Below are positions 10,987 to 23,358 of a stretch of DNA of 64,000 nucleotides, one piece after another. Made by a program: the position numbers and the translations under genes. This DNA is from Fennellomyces sp. T-0311. Lineage: Eukaryota; Mucoromycota; Mucoromycetes; Mucorales; Lichtheimiaceae. The first letter of the stretch is position 1. Each line of letters opens with the position of its first letter. The notes under the pieces are model-generated. The model ran no database searches and had not been told where the DNA came from. It saw nothing but the letters and a program-made list of their open reading frames with translations. The DNA is taken from the NCBI GenBank assembly GCA_025266875.1, contig JALLLT010000010.1, forward strand, positions 682,001-746,000. Reading direction: 5' to 3'.

Positions 10987-13900
10987 TGTAGCGCCTGGAC
11001 CTCGAACGATCGCCGAAATCGCGGAATTGTGTGTAGTATCGTCGTAAAGAAAGTAGAAAAGGGGAAAGAGTGTGCGTCAAAAGCCTCAGCTGTGGCATGC
11101 AATTTCCCTATTGGAAAAGTTTTTTCGCACGGTTGTCGGCCAATCAACGTATCGTAGTTGTCCTTAATGCCTGGACGCCGCGGGCCCACCCTTCATTAGC
11201 ACCCTAAGTCTGGGTACAAAAACATTTTTACTGATCCGCTGCTCACTTGTCCCACCTGCCGGATCTTGGGGTGGTGTCAGGGCCGGCCTTGGTATCCATT
11301 AAGGTCGTCATAGCAACCAGAATGCATTGAATTCTATTATCTTCTTTCCTCTCATAGCAGTCATCCGCCCACTAGTGCCACATTCTATTAAAAAGCATTC
11401 TGAGAAGTGTAGCTCTTCTCGTACTGCATGCAAGGAAAATCATATGATTTAATAGCTCCCCGCCGAGACCCGGAGAGATACATCTATCCCCACGTTGTAA
11501 TTAGAATGTGTCATTCTTCTCTCGCAGCCATGCGCTGTCAACGTCTGCATTTGGATCGACATTATGCCTATATACATACAGGTTCTACAGCAACGTGGGT
11601 CAATTATCCTCATATGTATCTTAATTGCACTCGGACCCTTGCGAATCGTGTTACCGTGCGTGCATATTGAATTGTGTTTTCATACTTCTTTCGTAATTCC
11701 TGCGTCTTATCTCCGGTGGGAAGAATCATACTAACGAACTATTGGTTTACAGCTGCCAATAAAGTTTGGATCCCGGCAACATCTGGCTATGAGATGGATA
11801 AGATCTTTATTCTAGGTAAAAGATAGAAAAGATGTAAAACTAATGGGGAATGATTTTCCCGGTAATAAACATCCTGAAAACACGCACTATACTACTCGGA
11901 TCATAAAACCCTGGAAAGGTTGGTAAATGGAAGGTGACATAATGGGAAGTGATAGCCTTTTGCAGCATCATTTTTTATGCCGAGGGTTACTCGATGGCTG
12001 ATCACCAGGTTCACTTGCGCCATGCTCTAGAACTTGGCAGATATGACAGGTGTTGATGATCACGCGCCATTTACAACATCTGTGCCTGATAAGTCCATTA
12101 ATGACTAATCAGGCTATCGTCTTGTGTACAATCAAAATACCCGTTGGTTCGGTGCCACAACCCTCTCCAGGCAAGTAGGCCGAATTCTACTGAGATGATT
12201 AATAAGCTTGTTTGTTTTCTAATTCTGTACATGAATGTGGAGAGAGCGGCTATTAGTGCGTAGATAGCGTCAGAATGGGCCGTTCGGTATAATCAAAATT
12301 AAATTTATACGTGCATATAGTCCATTTCTTTATCATCACCGAATTCCTAAACCACTGACTGTACACACACACACACACACAAGAATCCCGTCGAATCGTA
12401 GTACGAGTACAACAAAGGGAACCTTCCCGCCCATGCCTTTGTTGATGATTTAGAGAAGAAAGAAAGATCACGTTATTGAGACCTGCACTTATTTTAGCTC
12501 CCGTAATCCCGTTGTTAGTTTGAGATTTCTAATTGGTACCATCAGTAAAATAGTAAGAATTTACAAAAAGTCAGCAATTCTCCTCAGTAAAAAGAATTCC
12601 AACAATTCCTGCATTGAGACTAAACGGCAAACACTGCACTACTGCAAGTGAACTATGATCATTTGCTCCACTAACTCTTCTTTAGAACAAACGAGCGATG
12701 CAAATCTATTATCGCACTTATTACTGACAACCAGAAAGATTCTAAGCGGGATAGAGGAATGCCATAAAAGCTGATAATTAACCCGTATCAATACTTACGT
12801 ATCGGCACCATCGTAGTGCGGGAATATCGTGACTCAACCCTAACGCGTAATGAGTACGAGGTTATGTCGAGCAATGTGGCACTCGAAATCCCCCGATGTC
12901 CGCGCGATTATCATCGATCTCAGCGGCGCTCTTACCGGGCTTTCGTTCCAAAAGAATAGGGACTAGATTCTATCGGCTTGGCGCTGGTTTTCTTTTTTTT
13001 TTCAGATACCTTGCAGCAAGTATTTAGCAAAGAGAACCACGTTAGCTCTTAAGTGACTCTATATCCTTCGAATTTGATCTAGCCTTCCATATATGTTACG
13101 ATAGTATGATAACACGCACGACAAAAAGAGTATACTTGAGTGGATAACCCACGGCAAGAGGAAAAAACATAAAGCATTTATGGTACCGAGGAGAAACCTT
13201 GCTTTATCTTCATAGATACATTTCAACCTGTACAGGTTGCTAACAGGCTTACCTACGCTTGCTTATGTGACACTGAGATCTTTTGACGAACTTTACTATT
13301 ACGTATTCTTCTTCATGTTTTTTTTAGTCGTATGACTTATGTTTTGGTCAAACATGGATATTCCTTCTATTTCTGGCATAACGCAGAGATAAAGATACTC
13401 TCATTCAGCTGCTATATAGAGCTACTGATTGTACGGATTAAGAAAGTTGGGAATCTGTACATAATACTGACTAGCTTGAATGGATATATCGAGACGAGAA
13501 GGCGTCATTGGACCATCAATAAATAGTAGCAAGTGTTCAAGAGCTCGGCAGCTATTTTATTACTGGAACACACGTATCGATCAAGTTTAATGTAATACAA
13601 GTTAACGCTGTAATATAGAAGTCATGTATCGTTAATCTGGGTACGTAGAGAGGAACAGTTGAGTATCTATCTGATTCGCATTCACGGTCCTCGTCTACAT
13701 AGTTCAAGCTTTATCAGCTTTAGGGAAACATACTATACGTAGAGCTTCGGTTTTTTTTTTTGGTCAAATCCCTGTTTGATATGTAAATAAAGCATTCTAA
13801 AGAGCACATATTAATCTCTGCGAAATATATTCTGCTGTTGTGTGCTTGAACACTCTGCAAGAATGTAATTTAACATATATAAACATGCTGCAAAGCACAT

Positions 13901-15908
13901 TGAGTAAAAAGACTTTAGAAAAAGTTCAAATTTTCAAAAGTAACCATGAAAGATGCAAAAATCTTCAATTGTATTAATACTGCTTTTGCTCAAAAAAATA
14001 TTAAAAAGGCGTGTAGTATCACATCGGAAAATTTATCTATAGCTTTCAAGGGACATTGTGGGTGAGATCGCGTAAATAAATGATCCTGATCCATAATTTA
14101 TCGCAGCCATTCTTGGGGTTCTAGCTACTATGAAAATTATCTCGGCCCACATTATTCATCCATTAAGCAATAGTGTCGTTTGTATCGTCATTCAAAAATA
14201 TATAAAGGAAATGTAAATGCAATGGGATGACACAACGAATTTTGCAATATCCACCAAAAATTTAAAACAAATACACAAACCTGAAAAAGTTGGTGCATCT
14301 CGCTCAAAACTCTGACCTTAACATTTAAAATATAGTATACTCTCTTCAACAATATGTGCGTCCGGTTTAAAAATCTATGTAAGTTCTGTAATTTGACAAG
14401 ACCGTACCACTAACAACAAGTGGTCGACAGCTATCCTCGAATAAAGCACGGTTATCGTTACTGATCTTGACAAGTTTTTAGATCCATTGGGGTTAGTAGA
14501 AGCTGAAAAAACTCAATACAAATTTGAGCACTTTTTAATGTTCGATTTGTTGTCTGTTTTTGGTCCAAAAGTTATCTAGATCGTAGACTATAGGGTTAAT
14601 TGTAATACTTGATTTGCAGCGAGTGGTTTCTGGGCTTCGCACTGACACAAGCGATCACTAAAAACTTGCAGCTGAAACTGCGTCGGGTACTATAAGATAT
14701 GAAAGTCAGGCCAACAAATTCAGTAAATGTTGCGTAAAGCGTACAAAATAATGCAAAACCCCGAAATGTAAAAGCTGATGGACTTGTTAAAAACACTTTT
14801 ACAGTTCTCATATCCATGTTTCTACATACATACATTATGGTTTTTAATAGTGCCTGTAAAAATAGCATCTATAGAATGCTTTAAACTTGATGGATATAAA
14901 TATAGAAGACTGTATATTGTAATAAATATACTATGGCGTGCTTGCTAATGTCCAAACTCTAAATGATATCGATGTACATATCTGTGAAGGGAGTTTGTTG
15001 TGAAGTATGGTGTGGCTTTGGATTATCCATATATTGGGAGGAGACGGCAGACTTTGTAAACTACTTTAATTTGCAACTGCTTGTAGTAGCGATACTATGA
15101 AAATTACCACTATATACATATTTCCCGCGTAACAAAATATATGCTGCATACAACAATTTTTGCATGTATTAGCCATGGTATGTGATCGCTACTCCCATGT
15201 AGCAGCCAGTAAAAATAGGCACCGTGGCACCTAAGTACAAGGATTTCTACACTCTTTCTCATTGTATCGTCAACCAATTGTACCGCAAGGAAGAGACCAT
15301 ATACCTATAGGAGCAGGTCTATAAAACTTCCAAAAAATAAATCAGAACTTTTCAACTAGTACCTAAGTACGTAAATGTATTGAGCGCAACGGGTTGCTTT
15401 GCTGTTGTCAAAACGAAGGTTCGTATCGACATTTATATTTTCCTTGAAAGCTTAATCGCAGCACCCTAACTAATATATGTACATAGGAACACACTTGATG
15501 TTGAATCCCGTGATATCCGCTGACAATATCGATCTATCAAAGTATAATATCTATTCATCTAATCCTTCGTGATGTCCGCTCATACATAAACAGCTGAAAC
15601 AGCCATGCGCTTATTCATCAGTCCATCCACTGGCCTGCTCATCATCACTGGACCCTTAGTGTGGACTCAGAGCAACAAGCCTATGGTCAGCGCAGAGTTT
15701 CTGATGGGATTTTCCTGAAAGATATTTCGCTATTTCAAGTACGTACGTATGTAGTCAAATTGTCAACGAAATAAAATATTTTATTATGTAACAAAAGCAT
15801 CTGTATTAACAATGATCTCATCTTTGAGAATTAGTCTTATATGTTTGGAAAAATACTATGTACTACTTAAACTACCTGATACCTTTGGTTTGCTGGAACA
15901 TCTCTATA
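10987..15908. other. 4.9-kb intergenic region
   Basis: Contains the upstream region of the bHLH gene (including a CCAAT motif near 11,139) and then AT-rich DNA with no convincing coding sequence on either strand. Frames such as 11428-11670 (+), 13332-13526 (+) and 14596-14868 (-) lack recognisable domains and splice structure. A CA microsatellite lies near 12,370. No tRNA or terminal-repeat element was seen before the MITE at 15,909. Confidence 0.5.
12363..12380. repeat. (AC)9 dinucleotide microsatellite
   Basis: Nine uninterrupted AC units in intergenic DNA. A simple repeat with no apparent gene association. Confidence 0.9.
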
Positions 15909-16080
15909 CAGTGGCCGCTTTATATAACGATATGATGGTGCAGCCCAAACTTTATCGTTATATCAAAATATCGTTATATAAAATGGGATTTGGCAGTGAT
16001 TATCGTTTTGGTGCATCGAGAATTGTATCGTTATATCGAATTATCGTTATATAAAATATCATTATATAAAGCGGCTACTG
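15909..16080. mobile_element. 172-bp MITE with CAGT termini and TA target duplication
   Basis: The left end reads CAGTGGCCGCTTTATATAAC and the right end, reverse-complemented, reads CAGTAGCCGCTTTATATAAT: about 22 of 24 terminal bases agree. TA lies immediately outside both ends (15907-15908 and 16081-16082), as expected from Tc1/mariner/pogo-type insertion. There is no coding capacity. The interior repeats the motif ATCGTTATAT in both orientations, so the element could fold into a long hairpin. Size, CAGT start, TA duplication and A/T-rich core fit a non-autonomous mariner-like MITE; a parent transposase is not in this window. Confidence 0.8.
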
Positions 16081-16082
16081 TA

Positions 16083-16674
16083 TATGTATGTCCTATCCTC
16101 CTGTTCGTATAAACAAAGAAATAGATTGATCTGATGTGCTATTTCTAACACACATCAAATTACCACTGAACCTTCACTCCAATATTGTATTACATGGGTC
16201 CCTGGCACACGACCCGATTGATCTCAAAGGACTTTTCTCTTCCCTATTGAAAGGCCTTCTAACGTACGCAAGGTCATGCTAATCGAATAGGCGCAGGCAT
16301 AGAACGAGCATGCCTTTCTTAGTCTTCATTTGATACTAATATATGCCTCACTGCTTTTTTTAAAAAAATAAAAGTCAACCACATGGTCAAAACGGGAACG
16401 GGCACAACAACAGTAATCCAAGAAAGCTTATTGCTTGGTGTAACATTTGTGTACAAGCAAGAACACAATGGAGTCATCTGCGCACAGATGGCAGATAGTC
16501 TGGCTGAGACATGTCTTATTGATAATAATGGTATCTACTTATTTTATATAAGTCGCCAATGGGCTGAGTATCTCATTGTTATTTCAGTTGCCAAAACAAG
16601 TGCCATGAAACCAGATTAAGCGGGGTTTTTGGCGAGGCAATGCCAGGCTTCGCCAAGCGCTTTCTTTAACCGTT
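16083..16674. other. Intergenic region upstream of the GOST-family gene
   Basis: About 590 bp. An open frame at 16383-16619 has no motif or splice context and is not called. The promoter of the downstream gene must lie here, but no clear TATA box was found. Confidence 0.4.
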
Positions 16675-18950
16675 ATGCAATCGCGAATAGCATTAACTTG
16701 CTTGGCATTGCTAATTGCCATAGCACAGCTCACATGGGCTGATGAAACACATATGGTATGTTTCTCAGTTTCCGAGATCAGTTGCAAATTCATAACTTTT
16801 TTTTTTGCAGACAAGCGATGACTACTTTAGTACAACGTGTTCGGGTGTATGGAGCAAAGACGCGATTCCTGGCGGCCAAGAAGCCTTCATTAAAGGTATT
16901 TACTCCCTTGATAACGCTTATCACTGGACTAACAAGTGTATGCAGTGTCAATGCAGCCGGTATCGCAGGGCAAGACTGCGCTTGTCATCTATGAATGGCA
17001 AGATTTCGACAAGATCGGCAGAATCAGCAATTTGACAGGGGATGTAGGTTGCAAACTGGAGTTATTGAACGAATAGAGGCTTATAGTTGGTGGATAGGTA
17101 CAATACATTTGCGACGACTTCGCCATTGAGCAACAAATGTGCGATGAGAAGCAGAAGGGCGGGTTCATTGTGCCTCAAGATGACGAAACAAAGTCGTCGA
17201 TCTTTACGCACGCGTTTGACCTGAAAAAAGCTGAAGGTGGGGATCCCGAGATCGCTTTATACAAGGTCGAGTCGACTGGATACTACTGTGTGGCCCTTTT
17301 ACCCGTCAATACCGAAGATGAAACGGCGTCCTACTTTGACTCTTGGATTGAATGGAAGCTTCCCTATGGCAACCTACCAGCATCCGATTACCCCAAGTTA
17401 CTGGTGGGTGCTTGAATTCTTGATGTGTAAAAAAAAAGCTCACCTGTTTGTTGCAGTTTTATGGCATTTTCTCGCTTATTTACCTCGCCGTAGGTCTTTT
17501 CTGGGCCATTCAGTCCGTCCGCTATTGGCAGGATATCTTGCCTGTCCAGCATTTCCTTTCTGGTGCAATCTTTTTCCTGACCGTGGAAATGGCCATCAAC
17601 TGGGGATTCTGGGAAGCCTACAACCAGACCGGAAAGCCTTGTAAGTGTTAGCGTGCTTGAGTATATAGCGGGATATTAATGATTTCTTTAATTGCCAGCT
17701 TACGGACTTTTAGCGCTGGTTGCTTTGCTGAATGCCGGAAGAACGAGGTAACCTTACTGGATGAGTGCATAACATGAGTAACCGACTAACTCTTGTGGCG
17801 ATTGCAGTATGTCGTTCTTCATGCTCTTGGTCGTCTGCATGGGCTACAGTGTCGTCAAGTAAGTCCATTCCATAATAAATTTAAAGATAGCTACTAAATG
17901 GAAACTGCAGACCAAGCCTGGGATCGACCATGAAGCGCTGCGTTATCTTGGCGTGCACCCACTTTTTCTTTGGTGTGGTCTACTCACTCGGTGTCATGCT
18001 TTTGTCGCCTGGTAAGTGAGGCTCTTTGCTAGCCTTTTACAAACCTCACTAACGGGCCATGCAACAGAAACTGCTGGTTTCCTCGTGCTTCTTGTCATTT
18101 TCCCATTGGCCATCACCATGTCGGCCTTCTACGTCTGGATTTTCAGCTCGCTCGCGCAAACAATTCAGACTCTAGGTAAAGCACAATCCCTTATTATGCA
18201 GCGCAGTTGACTTAACATTGATCAACCAGAAATGCGTAAGCAACACGTTAAAGTTCTCATGTACAAACGTGTGCATCGTCTACTGATCTTTTCGGTGATC
18301 ATGGTTGTGGTGATCTTTATTCTGAACATGTTTGCCTTTTCTGGCCGAAACGAAGTGGATTGGGCCGCCAATAGCTGGAAATGGCGCTGGGTCATGCTGG
18401 ATGGTCTTCTCAACGTTCTCTACTTTGTCGTCTTTGTCACCATCATTGTTCTCTGGAGACCCACCAGCAACAACCAACGCTATGGACTTCAACAGATCAG
18501 TCAGGACGAAGAGGAAGCGATGGATTTGGAAAACCAATTGCGTCATGCCGAAGGACTTGGTAACCGATCGAATGATCCTCATGGACGTGGTCTGGAGGAT
18601 GAAACTGCCATCTTTGAAGTGGGTGATGATGACCTCAGCGATGATGGTCACGACAAGGTTCGATTGGTGAGTGTTTCTGCACGAAAGAGTGCCGAACGGA
18701 CAAATCATTCGCAAGCCAATGGATCCTCGTCATCTCCTCCCGCGTATACCGAGCAACGTACAACCGCAAACAGTCGCGACAACAACGAGCGCAACACTTT
18801 GCTAAACAGACAAGATACGGATGATGAGGATGATTTTGAAGATCCGTAAGTGAAGAAAGGAGTGCAGTGATGAACAAAAGGGCTAACATTTGATCATGCA
18901 GATTGGATGATGACGAGCGAGCTCACCTAACAAAGAATACACGAAAGTAA
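16675..18950 (+). CDS. GOST-family seven-TM protein (PTM1/GPR107-like, 575 aa, 11 exons)
   Basis: Exons: 16675-16755, 16811-16895, 16946-17043, 17098-17403, 17457-17640, 17699-17747, 17808-17858, 17911-18011, 18068-18175, 18230-18845, 18902-18950; all introns are 46-60 nt GT-AG and the phases chain without a stop. A signal peptide (residues 1-22, cleaved near TWA/DE) precedes a lumenal domain containing ALVIYEWQDFDKIG and paired cysteines. Seven hydrophobic helices follow from FYGIFSLIYLAVGLFWAI to LNVLYFVVFVTIIVLWRP. This is the Lung_7-TM_R/GOST architecture of yeast Ptm1 and human GPR107/108, Golgi and endosome trafficking proteins. After the last helix, WRPTSNNQRYGLQQ leads into an acidic, Ser/Asp-rich cytosolic tail. 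The gene converges on the F-box gene with 114 bp between stop codons. Confidence 0.88.
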
Positions 18951-19064
18951 ACTTTCTTTGAACCCATTTCGCTTACTTTGCTATCTAGACTACGCGCCCT
19001 TTTGTACAATATGAAGTTTTTTTTAAAAAAAATCGTCTGCATTTCAAAGTAATGTTGCAATAAG

Positions 19065-20346
19065 TTACAGAAACAAAGCGGGTTCTTTCTCAATAGGTGC
19101 GTTGAATTGTCGAGGGGGGGTTCTTCGAGACCATTGCCGAGTCCATTTGGTTACGTCCGTATTGATGGCTTTCAATGCTACCACTCGACGCTCGAGATCT
19201 CTGTATCCGACACCTTCCGAGTCATCGTGCCATCGATTCAAGCCGATGCTAAGTGCTTCATCCTCAATTTCGAGCACCTGACCATCCTTTTTGGGCAATG
19301 CATTTTGAACCAAAAGAGTTTTGTCTTTGAGTCGCTGGATGATCACGTTGCATGATGTCATGTAAAATAATCGTGACGTTCGGGCAAGCTTGACGAGAGA
19401 GCGAGTATCAGGGGTAAATGACAGGACGATATCGAGGATTTCTGGCGGTAGAACATCATGGAAAGGTCGACTTTCATTGGATGGTTCTTCTTCTTTCGGC
19501 GGTTGTGGTGGTGGTTGGCGAGGTAGCAGACTAAGATTGTATCCTGCCAACTTTTTGTCTCGGCACTTGACAATCCTCCGTTTTGTTTGTTCGATCAAAC
19601 TTCTTGCTTCTGCCATGGCTTCCATACCTCGGATTTCCATATGGCATCGCTCAATAAATAGCTTTTTGAACAACCGGTTTTGATCGTATTCACCTGGACC
19701 ACGACCAAAACTGATCAATGATGCGGCCAGGTTGTTGGGCTCCACTTCGAGCATGGCGGGCCATAGTTCGGTGTCCGACATGTTGAGCTTCAAGCTGTGA
19801 CCAAGTGACATGGCCTGTTCACCTCCAATGAACGGATATTGCATGAATGGCGTGTCCTGCTGGATTTGTGCAACGGCTTCTTCGCTTCCTGGGCAAATGA
19901 CGATAAAGTAGGCATCCCGCTTTAGCAAGAGTCGAAAGAACTGTACAAATGTTGTCAGGTGGATTGCATGGTACAGTTTCCATAGAGACGATACCTTTTT
20001 GCGGTCGGGCTCAATATCCCATTCACGCTGCGTGAAAGGATCGACGTATTTGTTTGCGTCCGGCTCCAAACCATACAAATTAAGCATCTTTAAAAGTTGA
20101 GGGCACACGGGGCAGTCTGCCCTTTTCAGCGTGATAAGCACCAGCAGATAGTCGGACGCGAGCTGGCGCACGTCTACGCGTTGACCCTGTTGTTGCCGTG
20201 GTGAATCTCTGTTTCTCGCGCATTGCCTGCAAACAACAACTTACTCGAACATCGGTGGCTTCAGCCAGTGGGAATGTGCGAGGGGTGGTTGTCATTGTTT
20301 GAAAGTGGCCAATGCCATCGTCAAAATCCAGACTATGAAAGTCCAT
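19065..20346 (-). CDS. F-box protein with N-terminal thioredoxin-like domain (389 aa)
   Basis: Minus-strand exons 20346-20245, 20186-19995 and 19940-19065; introns of 58 and 54 nt. The second intron is a multiple of three and free of stops, so it reads through, but it has GTATCG, a CTGAC branch site and TACAG and interrupts a conserved block. The N-terminal half, from DVRQLASDYLLVLITLK, has a CPVC motif near residues 59-62 and FFRLLLKRDAYFIVICPGS, resembling the thioredoxin-like fold of AhpC/TSA-type proteins. After a Pro/Glu linker, LPPEILDIVLSFTPDTRSLVKLA (about 263-285) begins an F-box, which in SCF complexes binds Skp1. Role in ubiquitin ligase substrate selection is inferred; whether CPVC is redox-active is unknown. 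The start at 20346 is the first ATG in the exon. It lies upstream of and in tandem with eIF3f in transcriptional order reversed. Confidence 0.72.
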
Positions 20347-20548
20347 TTTATATATATGTGGAGGAAGGTGAAGCGAGAGAAAAAAAGGTGCGTGGCAACA
20401 GCAGACTTTAAATTTCGGCGAGACAGGCGGCGATCATTGTTCCGATACCCCTTCGAGAAACCGCGAGTTCCTCACGACGATCAACAAAGCAAACAAACAA
20501 GTGGCAAGAAAAAAAAGAACTAGTAAACTTTTTATATAAAACACACAA

Positions 20549-21558
20549 TTAGTTGGATACCAACAGGTTCAATCGCTCGGCAACCGAGAGCTGCGTGCGT
20601 GTCATGTTTGCGAGGTACACGACCATCAGCAGGTCCTGCAGGTGGGAGTTGAACATTTTCTCAAACGAGGTGCTATCGATCTTGGGAACCACGGATACGG
20701 TGTCCATGATGTACCGGCCAATTGCGTTGTTGGGTTTCTCCTTGCCAGCCTAACCACACGCCGTTTCAGTACCCTTCTCCCGCGCACGCATGCACAAACT
20801 TACCACAACGCTGTCTACGTATTCGCTGATTCGTCCCAGCATCTCCTGCAGTTTGGTGATGGCAACTTCGAGATGGTCCATGTCGGACAGCAGGGACGCT
20901 GTGCGGCTATCTGACTGCTTTGCCGATGCAAGCATATCCACTAACCAACAGTAAGCATTCCGGCGCCCGCGCGATCCAGCAAACACTTACATCCACTTCG
21001 CTCGGCATCCAAGTACTTGATCTCGCAGGGGACGGGCAAGTACATGCAATCACCAGGCTTGGTGGAGAACCCGACCGGTGCGCTGGTGTATGCCTGCATG
21101 CCCATATCGTCGCTCTTCAGAAGCGTTTCGGTGTCAAAGGTAACGTGGATCGGTCGGAAGTTGCCGGTGTCTTGCGAGAAAATGGTATGGAGGGGGGCGC
21201 TGGCAGGTGTCAGGTTGGGGCCGGTGGTGTACCAGCCGAGAATCACTTCTTCAGGGTTGACGCGCTGGTGCAGATCGTGCATGCTGGTGTAATGTTCTTT
21301 GTCCAAAACAATCTGCGAATCCTCCTCCGTGTGGATTACGCTGAATGAGTTTCTGATCTCGACTTCGGTGCCATCGGGACTGCGTGCGCCGAGTAAAGCA
21401 CCAACCACCTTGTCTTGATGCTCGTCGCGGCGAAGGTAATGGTCCAACACGGCGAACAACACAACAGGGCTCACGGTACAGGTGAATGGTCGTTGATGTG
21501 GTGCGGTCGATGAATTGCCCACCGAGACGTGAAGGGCATCTAGTTTGGTGCTGGCCAT
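20549..21558 (-). CDS. Translation initiation factor eIF3 subunit f (301 aa)
   Basis: Minus-strand exons 21558-20991, 20940-20804 and 20749-20549 with 50- and 54-nt introns (phases 1 and 0). An N-terminal MPN (Mov34) domain spans about residues 20-160: SPVVLFAVLDHYLRR, VVGALLGARSPDGTEVEI and EEVILGWYTTG. The JAMM metal ligands of active MPN+ proteases are not evident, as expected for eIF3f, which is structural. The C-terminal helical part includes MLGRISEYVDSVV, NNAIGRYIMDTV and FEKMFNSHLQDLLMVVYLA, typical of eIF3f. It acts in the cytosol in the eIF3 complex that recruits mRNA to the 40S subunit. Length matches other fungal eIF3f proteins. It is divergent from RPT5 with only 158 bp between start codons. 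Confidence 0.92.
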
Positions 21559-21716
21559 TATGTTGTGTGTGTCTTTAAAAAAGCCCAAAACGAAAGCTTG
21601 AAAAGACAAAAAAATAAAGAACAGTCCCACTGCGCCCAGTTCGAACTCAGTGGCATTTCAGTGTGCACACTTACGCGTATACTTGGATTATCTCTACTCT
21701 TTTATATCCTGCAACT
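21559..21716. promoter_or_regulatory. Shared eIF3f/RPT5 bidirectional promoter
   Basis: 158 bp separate the divergent start codons of eIF3f and RPT5, so both promoters and leaders must be packed here. No strong TATA box at usual spacing is seen; a TATATCC lies too close to the RPT5 ATG. Co-regulation is plausible but untested. Confidence 0.55.
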
Positions 21717-23257
21717 ATGGCTACATTGGAGGACAAATCCTTATGGGAGAACCAGGACAGCGATGACGAAATCGAGCAAGAAATTCGTCGTCTTGCTCCT
21801 GAAGAAGTCAACAACAGAACCAGGCTTTTGGAGAACGATATCAAGGTTGGTTTGCAGCCCTGACACACACACGCACACACAGAAACGCACGCAGCACAGA
21901 ACCCTGATGCAATCCATCTGAATCATAGGTGATGAAGTCTGAAATCATGCGGCTGCAGCATGAGCAGGCGGCCATGAAAGAAAGAATCAAAGATAACAAG
22001 GAGAAGATCAAGCTGAACAAGCAGCTGCCTTACCTTGTTGGCAACGTCGTTGAGGTAACATAGGTTACCCGATTTGATACGATGGCAACGATGACTTACG
22101 CAATCAACCAGCTTCTCGATGTAGATCCCGATGAAGATGAGGAGGATGGAGCCAACGTCGATCTCGATTCACGACGGAAGGGAAAGTGCGCTGTCATTAA
22201 AACGTCAACGCGCCAAGTGAGTGCCAGTGATGACCACCCCTTCGGACACAGGGAGTAACTAAAATGGTATGGTAGACTGTGTTCCTTCCCTTGATCGGCT
22301 TGGTCGATCCAGAAACGTTAAAGCCCGGCGACATCATTGGTGTCAACAAGGACAGCTTTCTGATTCTGGACACCTTGCCACCAGAGTAAGTTTTGGCGCT
22401 TGCGTGTCGAGTTGTGGGCTGATGGTCTCTGCAACAGGTACGACTCTCGCGTAAAAGCAATGGAAGTGGATGAGAAGCCAACGGAGGATTACAACGACAT
22501 CGGTGGTTTGGATAAGCAGATCGAAGAGTTAGTGGAAGCGGTTGTTCTGCCCATGACGCACGCCGACCGATTCAAGAACATTGGCATCAAGCCTCCCAAG
22601 GGCGTGTTAATGTACGGCCCACCTGGCACTGGCAAGACCCTGCTTGCCCGAGCATGTGCCGCACAAACCAACTCTGCATATCTCAAACTGGCGGGTCCGC
22701 AGCTGGTGCAGATGTTTATCGGTGACGGCGCCAAACTGGTACGTGACGCATTCAACCTGGCCAAGGAAAAGGCGCCGGCAATCATCTTTATCGACGAATT
22801 GGATGCGATCGGCACAAAGCGGTTCGATTCTGAGAAATCCGGTGATCGTGAAGTACAACGAACCATGTTGGAGCTGCTCAACCAGTTGGATGGCTTCTCA
22901 TCAGATGAACGCATCAAGGTGATTGCCGCCACAAACCGTATCGATATCCTCGATCCCGCCTTGCTTCGGTCAGGCCGTCTGGATCGAAAAATTGAATTCC
23001 CCTTGCCAAACGAAGAGGCTCGCGCCCGCATTCTCCAAATCCATTCGCGCAAAATGAACGTCAACAAAGACGTCAACTTTGAAGAGTTATCTAGATGTTG
23101 CGACGAATTCAACGGTGCGCAGTGCAAAGCCGTCTGCGTCGAGAGTGGCATGCTGGCCCTGCGACGAGGTGCCGTCGAGATTTCACACGAGGACTTTATG
23201 GACGCCATACAGGAGGTCCAGGCAAAGAAGAAAATGTCGCTGCAGTACTATGCGTAA
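21717..23257 (+). CDS. RPT5: 26S proteasome regulatory ATPase RPT5 (PSMC3, 429 aa)
   Basis: Exons 21717-21845, 21929-22054, 22112-22216, 22276-22385 and 22438-23257. An N-terminal coiled coil ([20 protein letters not shown] and the following heptads) leads to the OB domain, then one AAA+ module. Walker A GPPGTGKT is near residue 217, Walker B IIFIDELD near 272, and the SRH arginines lie in [16 protein letters not shown]. The sequence ends in QYYA, the HbYX-type tail that docks into the 20S alpha ring. RPT5 unfolds substrates in the 19S base. Full length (yeast Rpt5 is 434 aa). The fifth exon follows an intron of 52 nt; all junctions keep frame. It is divergent from eIF3f and its stop is 101 bp before the ATG of the ArAE transporter. 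Confidence 0.95.
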
Positions 23258-23358
23258 TGAAGCAATAAAACATCATCTGAAACCACCCGTAAATGCTCCC
23301 CATTCCTCTTTCAATCCGCGGTGCTTTTCTGTCTTCTTCTTCCTTGTCCAAACAAACA

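Noticed and set aside
17044..17097. Apparent premature stop in the GOST-family gene
   Set aside because: The stop lies in a canonical 54-nt intron (GTAGGT to ATAG) whose removal keeps phase and joins conserved sequence.
22489..23208. 239-codon minus-strand frame opposite RPT5
   Set aside because: A shadow of the AAA+ domain on the other strand; it resembles no protein.
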